A stretch of 64,000 nt of DNA from Parastagonospora avenae f. sp. tritici 18332-5 (lineage: Eukaryota > Ascomycota > Dothideomycetes > Pleosporales > Phaeosphaeriaceae), in NCBI GenBank assembly GCA_022559985.1, contig JAFJTR010000004.1, positions 744,001 to 808,000 of the forward strand, written 5' to 3'. This document shows, one piece after another, positions 40,778 through 51,407 of the stretch; the first letter of the stretch is position 1, and every line of letters begins with the position of its first letter. The notes below the pieces were generated by a model that saw only the letters and a program-made list of their open reading frames with translations, had not been told where the DNA came from and did not search any database. Made by a program: the position numbers and the translations under genes.

Positions 40778-42686
40778 ATGCAGACACATTACCAATACAC
40801 GCCTCTATTCTCGGAACGCTCGATCAGGCTTGTTCAAGTCCTCCGGGAAACTCAAACCGGAGTACCGCAATGCAAGCTCATCACGATCAATCTCGACAAC
40901 AGCCTTCCCTTTGTCGCTCTTTCCTACACTTGGGGTAGCCCTTTGGCTTAGCCGGAAGAGGAAGACAACACCAGTGATCGGTGCTGTCAGATTCTGTCCA
41001 ATGTAAAACTATTCAACGTGACTCAGAATCTGTACAGTTTCCTCAAACGCGCCAGGTCAAATGGGTCAGGACACTGGTTGGGTCATGAGGATCGCATCTG
41101 GATTGACGCAATATGCATCGACCAGATTGAGCTAGATGAGCGAAGTGCGCAAGTCAGGCTCATGTAGGAAATCTACAAGGCAGCAAAACCGTGGTCGTCT
41201 GGCTAGGAGAATGTGAAGACAATGAGGTTCAATGTGCTTTCGAGCTCGACCGTATCTCCGCAGCTCCAACAGAGGATTTGGCCGGCTTGAAAAAGCTCCA
41301 CATTGGTGATTCGAGCATGTTAGAAGTCGTTGGGGAATGTGCTGCGTCGACGGATCATTGGCGCTCACTCAAGGGCGTGTTTTCTCGAACTTGGTTCCGC
41401 TGGATCTGGATCATCCAAGAAATCGCTTTTGCTAAGCGCATAGTAGTCATCTTCGGTCCCCAAATCCTCAAATGGGCGCATTGTATCAAAGCCTGCGAGT
41501 TCATAAGCTATTCGGTTGGAAACGATCTCCAGACGCCGTCGACAGTCCCTTATGCTGGTACAAACGCAGAGATGCTGTCCTTCTTCCAAGAGTCGAACTC
41601 AACTGACCTACTCGATTTTCCAATCAGAACTTGCTCCTTTTCATCTACCGACCCAAGAGATAAGATCTTTGCTGTGCTCGGATTAGCCACTTTAGGGCGG
41701 AATGAGGTGCCTGCAATGGGCAATGGATCTCATTCATGTCGACCACATGCTCGCTCCGGCGCAAGTGTACTTGGAGACATTATGGACGCTAACTGGAAAT
41801 TTGAATGATTTGAACCTCCTTGCTGAAGTAGAAGACCCACAGTTACGCAACATAGTTGGCATCCCAACCTGGGTTCCCGACTTCTCCTCAGCTTATCGAC
41901 CCTCCATCTACCATCAGTCCATAGCTTTCAATGCTTCCAAAGGTCTGAAACGGTCTTTGACTTCTCTTTCCAACTCGCGTCTGCTGGGCACTGCAGCACA
42001 CAGAGTCGGCGAGATAATTTCATCAGCGAGCCTCGGAACAAATGAGCCGTTCATTGAATACTTTCCTCGGGATTCTGGAAACCCTGTCCGAGCTCTCTGT
42101 AGATTATTTCAATGGCCAAGAAAGATCGGAAGTGCTTTGGCGTACCATGATCCAGGACGGTTTGGAATGGGTCAGTCCTGCCGCTGCAGATATAGCCACC
42201 AACTTCAAAAACTGGATCCTGATCAACATCGCAGAAGCAGGCATGCAAGGTACAAACAATGCTTCCACCCAGGCATGTGTCGATCGATTAATCGCACAGC
42301 TCGAGACATATTCTCAGGCGGACTCATCTGGTGTCATGCCAACGCAGCAGCACATCAATGAGGTGACTGAGCAGCTTAACAATGCGCGTAGTCATGGCAT
42401 ATCCGAGATTACCAGGTCTGCGTCTAGTTATGGGCATGAACTTACATACTATCACCACATGCGCCTCTTCGGCACGGATAACGGACTCCTGGGCCTAGGC
42501 CAGCCTCCAGTACGAATAGGTGACTCTCTCTGGATCACCCCTGGAGCATCAGTTCCAATGGTACTACGAAGCGCAGAGACACAAAGTCGCTTCAACGTCG
42601 TTGGGTCGACGTATGTACATGGTATCATGAACGGGGAGGCATTAAAGTTGCGAGGGTCTGAGCACAAGTTGATTGTTCTGGAGTGA
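40778..42686 (+). pseudogene. HET-domain (heterokaryon incompatibility) gene, broken
   Basis: Starts MQTHYQYTPLFSERSIRLVQVL at ATG 40778. The HET signature blocks are all present: LPFVALSYTWG, then IWIDAICIDQIELDERSAQV, then EIYKAAKTVVVWLGE and FSRTWFRWIWIIQEIAFAK. The C-terminal region contains DPRDKIFAVLGLA and VPDFSS. Lesions: TAG 40949 just after SYTWGSPLA; TAG 41165 before EIYKA; a frameshift in the A-run near 41186; another near 41710; a third near 42050. The final frame runs to 42686 (MRLFGTDNGLLGLGQPPVRIGDSLW, the usual HET C-terminal strand region). Family knowledge: HET domains trigger cell death in nonself recognition and are TIR-related. Not functional as it stands. Confidence 0.9.
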
Positions 42687-42821
42687 CAAGCGCTGTCAGA
42701 TGTAGAAGATTTTCCGACGTGTAGATCTGGTTGAGAGCTACTTTGCTAAGATAGACAGTGGAAGAATTGGACATGTACAAGAACGTTGATTTACAAAGAT
42801 TTAAGAGAAAGGACTGGCTAT

Positions 42822-43600
42822 CTACTCGCTGTTCTGACTTACTTCGCTATTGGAGGCTTCTGGAATACTAGCCCCGTATGCTAGAAGCAGGTCCACAATC
42901 TCATTATGATGATTAAGTGTTGCTAGATGTGCAGGTGTCTGTCTTGTCGAGGTTTTCGCATCCACATCTGCGTTACTCTCAAGTAGCAGTTTTGCCTCAG
43001 TCATATGCCCATTGCGAGCCGCCTGATGTAGTGGCGTCCATCTAAGATGATTCACCGCATTGAAATCCGCACCAACGGCCAATAAACTTTCGACTATAGC
43101 ACCATAGCCATTACTAGCTGCGTCGTGCAGCGCTGTGGAGCCGTCCCTTGTCCTTACCTCAAGATCGATGTATTGTTTCCGAAACTGGCGAGTTACAATT
43201 TTACCGTCACTGCGATAGATTTGTTTTAGAAGCAACTCCACTATGACTGTATGGCCGCGTCCAGCTGCTATATGCAGAGCTGTAAGCTGTGCTTTGTTGG
43301 GGGCGTTGATGTCGACTCCCTTGTTGAGGAGTCTTCCAACTGCCGTCTCCTGGCCGTCTGCAACAGCGAGATGTAACGCGGTGCACAAGCTGTGGTCACT
43401 GGCACTCGCGTCGACGCCTTTGTCCAGTAGCAAGTCGACAATCACCAACTGTCTTGCTTCGATCGCACGGTGAAGCGCGGTACGTCCTAGGCCATCCCTG
43501 ATATTCACCGCGCCCCGGTGCTTTAGCAGTCCCCGGACCTTTTCCTCGTCGCCCCGTGCGGCACTTCTGTGGAGTCGCGTTGTTCTATGTCATGCCGACC
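42822..43600 (-). pseudogene. Ankyrin-repeat protein, 5' end degenerate
   Basis: The minus-strand frame ends at 42822 and is open back to about 43580 without a credible ATG. It contains about seven ankyrin repeats of 33 residues with the usual T-A-L-H and A-x-x-G-H/N marks: GRTALHRAIEARQLVIVDLLLDKG, CTALHLAVADGQETAVGRLLNKGVDI, LTALHIAAGRGHTVIVELLL, STALHDAASNGYGAIVESLL, WTPLHQAARNGH and QTPAHLATLNHHNEIVDLLLAYG. An insert of about 20 residues (RKQYIDLEVR) separates repeats 3 and 4. Just upstream the reading shifts frame (GRHDIEQRDST versus TRLHRSAARGDEEKV), so the N-terminus was probably lost by a frameshift near 43580. Ankyrin arrays of this sort often form the sensor part of fungal NLR-like proteins; no NACHT or effector domain is visible here. 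Confidence 0.7.
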
Positions 43601-44424
43601 GGCGTTGCATCCATGGTACCTCTCCATAGACGTATCGATGGGGCGCTTTACATCCCTAAGGCCACTGTCGTATTCCATTGTTCGGTGGTGCTGGTCGTCT
43701 CGGTCTCGGCTCGAGATCGAATCGAGTGAGAGTGTTCATTTCCCAAGTATGCTGTCTAAGTTGAAGGAAATTGTTCTTGATGCCCAGCGATTGGCTATTT
43801 TGACAACACTCGGTCGACGAGTGTTAAAGCTTTGGGGCCAAGCGCTAATCTATCGCAAATCTTGAAGCTGTTTGAAAGCACAGACGGATGGATTTCGCTT
43901 CTAGCTTCGCTGAAACAACGGCGGATATATCGATACAAGTGCATAGCACACCTCAGAAGGGTTGTAAAATTGCTATGTTGTAGCTCAGTTTAACGACCAC
44001 CGTAACTCGGTGATAAGGCTTTGTAAGTCAAAAATGAGCGAAGAGTTGAGGTAGGCAGCAAGCTGAAGTCAGGCTGAAGAATCACAAGCGCCCTGCTGCG
44101 CCCCCTCGAAGGCTGCAGCTGGAAATCGGCAGCAGGTGCTCGTATCGATTGGCGAGATTTAAGCCAACGCTGTACATCTGGCAGCTTAGTGCGCCACGTA
44201 CTTGGAGATCAAACTGAGGCTTTCAGCTGACAAGCTGCTGCAGAGCATAATCACAAAAATCTCTGTCCGCCTTCGCCCAAGGAGAAAGGTTTTAGATGTC
44301 CTATACATACTCTAGCATCTCTACTCCAAAAGCCCAAGTAAACATATGCAGAGTGATTATGTTACAACGCTTCTAATCACTTCACAAAGCCCTACAAATG
44401 CGTTTCGCATTCCTTTTACTCTAA
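43601..44424. other. Intergenic region, possibly remnants of the ankyrin gene
   Basis: Minus-strand frame fragments directly upstream of the ankyrin repeats (MEYDSGLRDVKRP) may be degraded N-terminal sequence. From about 43.9 to 44.4 kb nothing is supportable. Confidence 0.4.
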
Positions 44425-46138
44425 TCAAGAACGCCATGGTATATTTACACCCAACCCCCCAGCCCACCACCCGCTGCCCACCCAAGCCCTATTCTCCTCC
44501 CTCGCCACCTCCACACTCCGCGCCAGCGACCGTCTATCAACATGTAAATCTGCATGCCCATTCGTTCGTTCCCGCGTACTCGTCTTCTCCAACCCCAATG
44601 CCCCCTCCCCATCCTCATCAGACGTCGGCGACGAACACGTTGGCGAGGGCGAACAATCCGGACTATACGCCGACGGCACAACATCCATTATCCGTCCCGC
44701 AGCGAACACGCATCCGCCCACGGCGTGTCGGATTAAAGAGTCGCCGGTTAGGCTACCGGTGAGGAAGACGTTACGTGCGACCTCGAGGCTTGAAGATTCG
44801 ATTTTGGCGCGGAGCGTGCGGCCGGAAATGAGATTGTTTGTATCATGGTCGAGGATTTCTGCGCGTAGGGAGGGGGAGAGGAAATCTAGAGTGCCGCGAC
44901 GACCGACGACGTATGCAAGGCCACCGACTGAGCGGGTGATTTGCTCGCCGGATGAGAGGCGGAGGGTTAGTGTTGCTGTGTTGGTTTCTGGGGAGGTGAC
45001 TACGGAGATGGTTTCGGCGTTCGGGAGGCCTTCGTAGAGAGTCCAGTCGCGGGTTTGATAGGGGTTGGATTTGCGACGGGCGGCGGGAGATTTGGCGGCA
45101 CGGGTTTTGTTGGAGGTTATTGCGGCGAGTTTCATCTGGCGGTAGACTGTGGCGTACTCTGGATACGCTGTGTGGTGGCATCCACGGAGTGGTGATGGGC
45201 GTTTGTCTGGGGCCCATTGGTAGATGTGTATGATGCGGCGAGTTGGAGGCGCAGAGATGATGACATCTGCAGCAGAGAAGCCAGATCCGACGACGAGTAA
45301 TGGTTCGTGTATGGAATCCAATTGCGCAACTGGAGCGAGCGATAGAGGCGGTGGGATATTGACCGAAAACGTCCCAGATGCCAGCACCAAATGCTTGCAC
45401 CGTATACCCAATGATCCAATCATGAAACCATCTTTCGTCCTATACACAGCATCCACCTTCGTCCCAGCAAACACCGCATCCGCAATACCCGCCGCCTCCG
45501 GATACGCTCTCAAATAATCCGCGACCTCAATCCTCGACGGCCGCACAAAATCGCACTGATCCTCCTTCTGCCTCTTTGCCACGTGCTCCTGGTACGAATA
45601 CCCCGGCAAGCTCAATTGTTCCGCATAACTCAGCGTGCCAATATCCTGACTCGCCTCAACAGGCTCATCCGCCCACTGTCCACCCGCATGTCTTGCATCT
45701 CCAACAACAACATGCTCGACCGCTTTGTCCGGCTCATACCGCCATTCCACACAACTTGTGGGATTTATCTCCGTGTCGGCATTCGGTCGGATGAGGGTAT
45801 CGAGGAGCGTGTTGACAGGCAGGGCTTGCGTCGAGTATCTAAGACTCGCCGCAAAATGTGCATACAAATCCTCCGTGAGGTGCAGCAGATTCGGATTCTT
45901 CTTCAACTTGGCGTCGAGAAGGACATCGTGGTGCCCACCGATGTAGTACGGTATGTGGCCGTAGAGGATGTAGCTTAGAATCAGGGCTGAAGGGCCATTG
46001 CCTGTATTTGTCAGCGAGTCGAGCTTAGAGAGTTTGATTCCAGCGAGAGCAATTGCCAGATGCAGATAAAAAGGCTTGGAACATACCAACAATCACCGTA
46101 TCAACGGATTCGCATCGCGCGAGGTCACCGGGAGCCAT
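44425..46138 (-). CDS. FAD/NAD(P)-binding oxidoreductase (OSGIN/monooxygenase-like), 542 aa
   Basis: Two exons, 46138-46087 and 46001-44425, with an 85-nt phase-1 intron (GTATGT ... ACAG). Splicing assembles the dinucleotide fold: VDTVIVGNGPSALILSYIL (GxGxSA at residues 18-23). A second Rossmann motif, LLVVGSGFSAADVIISAP, lies at about 250-267. Between them is HHDVLLDAKLKKNPNLLHLTEDL. The C-terminal part has VFLTGSLTGDSLIRHAVGGCVFAAGRIM, the usual FAD-contacting end. This two-dinucleotide layout matches the OSGIN1-like group and N-hydroxylating flavin monooxygenases; the substrate is not evident. The Ser/Glu-rich tail after residue 440 may be disordered. No signal peptide. Single gene, not in an obvious biosynthetic cluster. 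Confidence 0.8.
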
Positions 46139-46762
46139 GGACAGCGCATTGCCATGAGGAAGTGATCAGAGCAGAACGACAAAGAAACGCGACGACCCGA
46201 ACCGGGCGACAGGGAGCACGTAAATAGTGCACGACTTCAACATGACGGACGTTATAAATCTTCGGCGCTAAGAAACGGGCCTTGGGGTGGAGGTGGGGTG
46301 TTTTCCGCGGGTCTCGCCTTCCTTAGACGGGTATGCGATGAGATTGGTGACTGGGACAAGGGTTGGAAAGATTTCGCTTTGTCCGCCTCACGGATCTATG
46401 GCGGTGTTATTGTTGCACCAAAGTTGCTGATATCTGCACGTAAGCCAGACGCGACGTACGCGTGCAGCGCAACAAACACGTGGGGTGTGGTGAGGTCATG
46501 CTGCTTTGGGGAGTGCGGGGCAAGGATGGGCGTGGGATGGGAAGGAGCACGCCATACATCGTGACTTCAAGCGGTAGATCAGCTATGCATTATGAATCAC
46601 TAGTAAGCGAACTGTGGTATCTTCGTCCTCCCAATGCGTCATTTCTCCAAACACACCGTTGTTATACCCAAAGTTCATGGGAGAATAGAAAGTAGTCAGT
46701 CTTGATCATGCACCCGGAAAGCCGCCGAAGCCAGATCCGAGTTTCGTCCGCGTACATCCATC
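46139..46762. other. Intergenic region
   Basis: Upstream of the FAD oxidoreductase and downstream of the VHS/GAT gene. Frames at 46298-46564 are not credible. Nothing further seen. Confidence 0.4.
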
Positions 46763-48441
46763 TCAGTATCGGTATGTGACGGTATTGCGCTCGGCAATTG
46801 GCGACACATCGGGTTGTTCCTGCGTCTGCGGGACATTGCGTTCAAGCGTTTTTGGTTGTCGCATGTCGTATGGACTCTCATCCTCTTCCTTGATCTGGGG
46901 CGCGGCACCGTGCATCGTCAGGTTGTTGGCAGAGCTGTCTTGTCGTCCGAGATAAGACGGTGTCGACTGAAAGCCTGGGTGGTACGAATCTGGGGGACTG
47001 CCGTAGCCCTCTGCTCTTGGGTTGGCGGCTGGAGTGAACGCTGATGTGTGGTGGTCTCCAAAGGGGTTGTCATCGACAGGGGCAGATGTCGAGGTTGGCC
47101 TTGGTCTTGATCCGCCTGCTTGCAGGGTAGATGGTAAGGGTAGCTCGTCGTTCTTGTAGCTGGCGGAATTCGAGGGCTGCACGGGCGGCGGCGCATAACC
47201 CTGAGGAGCCCCGGGAGGGGGAGAGTATGTCGAAGCTGGAGGTTGTCCATAGCTCATATCTGCTGGCGCATTGGCTGGTGGCAGGCCAGGTGAGCCATAC
47301 GACTGCTGGGGCACGCCTGCTGGGACGGTGTTGCTGTTGACCTGCGAAATGGGCGGTGTCGTCACTGGGGACGGGCTGTGGAGTCGGCGAGCCTGGAGGA
47401 CAGCGCGCTGGTGCTTCGAGGCAGCCAAAGACAGTTGCTCATTTGTCTCAATTAGTGTGAGCATGGTATCGTCGTCCGGCGCGGGGTTGTCGCATGCGAT
47501 ATAGCCCTGCACGCTACGCTGGGCCGCTGTACAGCGCTCCGCGAACTCCTTGACGAGTTCATTGCCTATCAGCTCGTGCGCTGGGGTGGACTGAACTAGC
47601 TGGAGAAGCAACTTTGCAGACGTCCGCGCCTCTTCAATGCGCCCAGCGAGCTCGATTGGCGGCGGGAGTCCCTTCGAGCGTGACCTGTGCCTGTGTCCAT
47701 CCTCCGAGAAGCCGCCTTGGACTGACTGGCCGTTCCATGCCGGCGCATTCAGCTTCCGGGGTCCCAGCTGCTTCGCCGCGTTCGCCATGAGACCCTTTTC
47801 CTTCCTCCACATCGCAAACATGGTGTTGAGATTTGTGTCGTATGCCTTTTCGCGCTCCATGGAATCGAGACTCTCTCTCAGTATCTGCGACACGCTGGGG
47901 TCTTGTCCATTCCGCAGCAGATGCTTCACCGTGTCCGCGAACTGCTTGTCCATGTTCTTGGTGAAGGACTGGCCCGGGTTGTCGGCCAATATCCGGATGA
48001 GCATGACGGCATTGTACTGGACGTGCGGCTGGCCATAGTTCTCCTTGGAGAGGAACTTGCGGATCTGCTGGGCGGCGGCGGCTGCAGCAGTTGGACTTGC
48101 GACGGCCGACTCGACGATGGTGGGGAGATGCAGCACCTCTTCGCCCTAGCGGTTGTTAGGAAATTCTCACGTGCCTGATGCGACTGACATACCGAGTTTG
48201 CAGCGCCAGACTCGCAGAAGAGTCGCTGGGGTGGGTTAGCTGTTGCGCCTGGTGGAGTTACGTGATGCGACCTACCACTCCGCGCGCGGCATTGCTCTCT
48301 GGCGTGTCTGCGTTGGGGTCGACATGGACGTCTTGGGCTTGAGGCGCTGTCAGTGACAGCCCGTCTTTATGTTGCGCGTAGCGACTCACAGGACCGGTGG
48401 CGCATCAAGCTGCCAAAGTTGAGGCGCTTCTTGAGCTCCAT
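46763..48441 (-). CDS. VHS/GAT-domain trafficking adaptor, 512 aa
   Basis: Four exons: 48441-48390, 48346-48276, 48225-48193 and 48145-46763. The three introns of 43, 50 and 47 nt (GTGAGT, GTAGGT, GTATGT donors) all preserve frame. The mature start is MELKKRLNFGSLMRHRSS. Residues about 15-150 form a VHS-like helical superhelix: VRLFCESGAAN, then EEVLHLPTIVESAVASPTAA, YNAVMLIRILADNPGQSFTKNMDKQF and MEREKAYDTNLNTMFAMWRKEKG. A GAT three-helix bundle follows at about 190-290 (ELAGRIEEARTSAKLLLQLVQ, NELVKEFAERCTAAQRSVQGYI, MLTLIETNEQLSLAASKHQRAVLQAR). The rest is Pro/Ser/Gln-rich with NPFGD, an NPF-type endocytic motif. Similar fungal proteins relate to LSB5/GGA/Tom1-type ubiquitin-binding sorting adaptors at endosomes. 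Role by domain only. Confidence 0.8.
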
Positions 48442-49674
48442 GTCCGCGGCAGCCTCGCGGGGTGGTGGACTGTTACGAAGGAGGGACTCGGGAATTCAAT
48501 GTGATCGAGTGACTTCGCTGGGTGGTGTCGCTATAGAGATACTGGCAGGTCCAGGGCGAATAGATGTCTTCACCGCTTTGGTGTAGGATTATAGCTCGTG
48601 AGGCATCCAACACCTAAATTACACAAGCTCACGGACGCGCATGCTGCGCCTCACACCGCCAAGAGCGTTGCGAGGACACACGACGTCAACCGCCGCGTAC
48701 AACGTGTGGCAACCCATACGGAATCTGGGAATGCACTACGCTTCTGCATACGTTTTGCAGCTCCAAGAGGCGGTTGGTCTCTAGCGATGCGGTCTTCCGT
48801 GCCAAGGGCCCCGCGTTCGATCCTCAGATATGCGCGCATCACCCGTCTGAAGGCACATCTTGGAGGTGCACGGGTGGGTTTCGCTGTCGCACGAGGGTGC
48901 TTCCGCGAGCTCATGCAGGGTCGCCAGGCCAGGCGTCTAATTAAGTGGGTGATGAGGAGGATGGCACGTGTGACAGGGAATGACGCGTAGCTGTCCAAAA
49001 GAGTACCCAGAGCACTACGGTACCGAACGAAGATGTAATCGCCAGACGGGCTATGGTGATGAAAGGCCTGTTTGTTCCACGAGAGCAAACCGTATCAGGG
49101 TACATTCTTTTCGATCGTCTTCAAGAACACAAGCGACGCAAAGGTCTTCGTCGATGCGTACATACTTGAACGACATGCGACCAGAAAGACATGTCACATA
49201 GATACTATACCTCGATCCTAGCGAAGGAAAACCCAAAGAGTAAAAAAGGATGACGAGGTGAACACTGCTATATGCAAAAACTACTGGTTGGCTTCAGCTA
49301 TTCAAAGTGACGTTCAGCTCACATGTGGTGCGCCTCAATGCGGGAGGCGCTAGATGCACGTCACGTTGATTGAACAAACCTTTGAACAGATCAAGACTCG
49401 ATGCTTGTAAGAAACCATGCAGACCTAATATGATCAGCCACTAAGCGCATTCAGCCCGCATCACAGACAGCTCTTCCAAGGCACAATATTCATTTTTTGG
49501 CATGATGCGAGGTGGGAACTGGCATGGCGGCAGCGGCGATCTTCTCTGATCGCCCCGCAGCGTCTACCAGCCACATGCACGACTTCTTGGTGAGACGTCA
49601 TACGCTTCGACACCTGCCATTCATGCGCAGCATAGCGCCTTAGCTACAGTCACTCGCAGTAGCCATGGAGCTAT
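48442..49674. other. Divergent intergenic region, about 1.2 kb
   Basis: Between VHS/GAT (minus) and the App1-like gene (plus). A 145-codon minus-strand frame (48651-49088) and its plus-strand shadow (48598-48990) are Arg-rich without motifs and are not accepted. Confidence 0.45.
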
Positions 49675-51000
49675 ATGACTCCAGCATGCCCTCCAGCCGC
49701 GCGACGTCTCGTGCAAAACACTCCCCTCCTGACCTTCAACCGCCATAGGCATCCAACACGCCCAGTTTCCTTCAAAATGACCGAGCCCGCAAGCGTCATG
49801 GCTGGACGTGCCAAACAGCGTATGCAGGAGAACGAAGAAGACAAGATTACCCGCAAAGCTGGAGACTTCAAAGCATTCGAAGCCGACATGCCTAAACTCG
49901 CCAATCGATTCTCCTTCTCTCTGAAGGACAACCTTTCTTCCTACTTGGGGCGCAACAATCCGTTCTACGAGAAAGTCAACCCAAAGACCGACTATGTATG
50001 GCTGCTCGACACCACTGCCTACCAGAACCGCATCGGAAGATGGAAAGCCGAGGTCGTTGCAGCGTACTTTCTGAAGGACAGCGGCAAGGACATCTCTGAA
50101 GTTGTCGGATGGGTCAGTGAGAAGCTCGGTGTAGCAGACGACGAAGACAAGAAAGGCACCATCGCGAAGCGACTTCAACCACTTCTCGATGCCATCCTCC
50201 CTGCGCATGCCGTCGAGATTGATCTCCAAGGCGTGAACGTCCGCCTCGGACCCAGTGGACGCGATGGCATCAGCTCGGATGAGATCGCCATCCCCGGAAG
50301 CGGCTACAAAGACGGCCAGATCGTCACCAGCAAGGCCATCAACGCCGACGCCACAGCCTTCAAAATTACCTTCGCCGAACCCAAGGGCTGGGCCGTCCTT
50401 AGCGACATCGACGACACCATCAAGAAGACCCTGACCTCCTCCCCCATCGGCATCTTGGAAACCACTTTCGCAGACGAGCCCGAGCCCATCGCCGGCATGC
50501 CCGAACTGTACAAGCACATTGTCCAGAAGCTAAACAACCCGCCGTTCTGGTACCTCTCCGCCAGCCCTTACAATCTCTATCCTTTCCTCCGCGAGTTCCG
50601 CGAGAAATACTATCCCTCTGGCACCATGATCCTGCGCGACGCCAGCTGGATGAATCTCGCGGGTTTCCTCGCCAACCTGACCCAAGGCACGGAAGCGTAC
50701 AAAGTTGATCGCATCGAGAAAATCAACAAGTGGTTCCCGAAGCGCAAGTTCATCTTGATTGGCGACTCGACGCAGTCAGATCCCGAGGCGTATGGCGAGG
50801 CGTACAGGAAGCATGGCAAGTGGATTGGCGCGATTTTTATCCGCAAGGTCATGGGTGTCGAGGGCATGGACGAGGAGAAGAAGAATGCGTCGGAGCGGTT
50901 TGAGAAGGCGTTTAAAGGCGTGCCAAAGGAATTGTGGTATGTTTTCGAGGACCCAAAGGAGTTGTATGCCAAAGTGGATGCGCTTGTGCAGACGAAGTAG
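49675..51000 (+). CDS. App1-like phosphatidate phosphatase (DUF2183 family), 441 aa
   Basis: Single exon. The first ATG is 49675; ATG 49774 (MTEPASVMAGRAKQRM) is an alternative that would give 408 aa and may be the true start. The C-terminal half contains the HAD-type catalytic motif DIDDTIKKT at 244-252 (DxDxT), followed by WYLSASPYNLYPFLREF and SGTMILRDASWMN. The KRKFILIGDSTQSDPEAYGEAYRKHG block ends in the second acidic motif (GDS-x4-DPE). Yeast App1 is an Mg2+-dependent phosphatidate phosphatase of actin patches; this protein lacks the yeast Pro-rich SH3-binding tail and is shorter. The N-terminal part (DYVWLLDTTAYQNRIGRWKAEVVAAYF) is the usual conserved fold preceding the domain. Cytosolic, no membrane helix. 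Confidence 0.88.
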   Translation: MTPACPPAARRLVQNTPLLTFNRHRHPTRPVSFKMTEPASVMAGRAKQRMQENEEDKITRKAGDFKAFEADMPKLANRFSFSLKDNLSSYLGRNNPFYEKVNPKTDYVWLLDTTAYQNRIGRWKAEVVAAYFLKDSGKDISEVVGWVSEKLGVADDEDKKGTIAKRLQPLLDAILPAHAVEIDLQGVNVRLGPSGRDGISSDEIAIPGSGYKDGQIVTSKAINADATAFKITFAEPKGWAVLSDIDDTIKKTLTSSPIGILETTFADEPEPIAGMPELYKHIVQKLNNPPFWYLSASPYNLYPFLREFREKYYPSGTMILRDASWMNLAGFLANLTQGTEAYKVDRIEKINKWFPKRKFILIGDSTQSDPEAYGEAYRKHGKWIGAIFIRKVMGVEGMDEEKKNASERFEKAFKGVPKELWYVFEDPKELYAKVDALVQTK

Positions 51001-51407
51001 GCCGTGAATGGGGAGAAACTAGCTTGCGTAGTTTGGTAAGGTATATGGTTTCGTTTCTATGTCGGCGTTTTGTTTGCGAGATACCATCCCCTTGGGCTAT
51101 AATTTCTGTTTCGAGGCGCGTCAAACACTTTCTCCAATTGAGTAATAAGCACATCTAATCAGTCATTTTTCCCCACCTTTATTTTACGCTTGCGACTACC
51201 TCAACCATCGACAATAGAGTCCATCAGGCATACATGTATTCAGCGAGTATCAGTGACGCGTGAAGTTGGTGTTCACCCTTCACCTCAACTTCGGCTCTTC
51301 AAGGCGCCAACCCACAGCAAACTCGGTGACTCAACCCCGACGCGCCTTCCTCAACCAGACACAGCTTCCGAACCCACCACGACTACTAATAAATCTTCCT
51401 CACCGCC
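51001..51407. other. Intergenic region
   Basis: 3' end of the App1-like gene and promoter/leader of the DUF3445 gene. The frame 51190-51984 is a shadow of the following gene. Confidence 0.45.

Noticed and set aside
48598..49088. 145-codon minus-strand and 130-codon plus-strand ORFs
   Set aside because: Arg-rich composition in both orientations, no domain or intron; typical of chance ORFs in intergenic GC-rich DNA.
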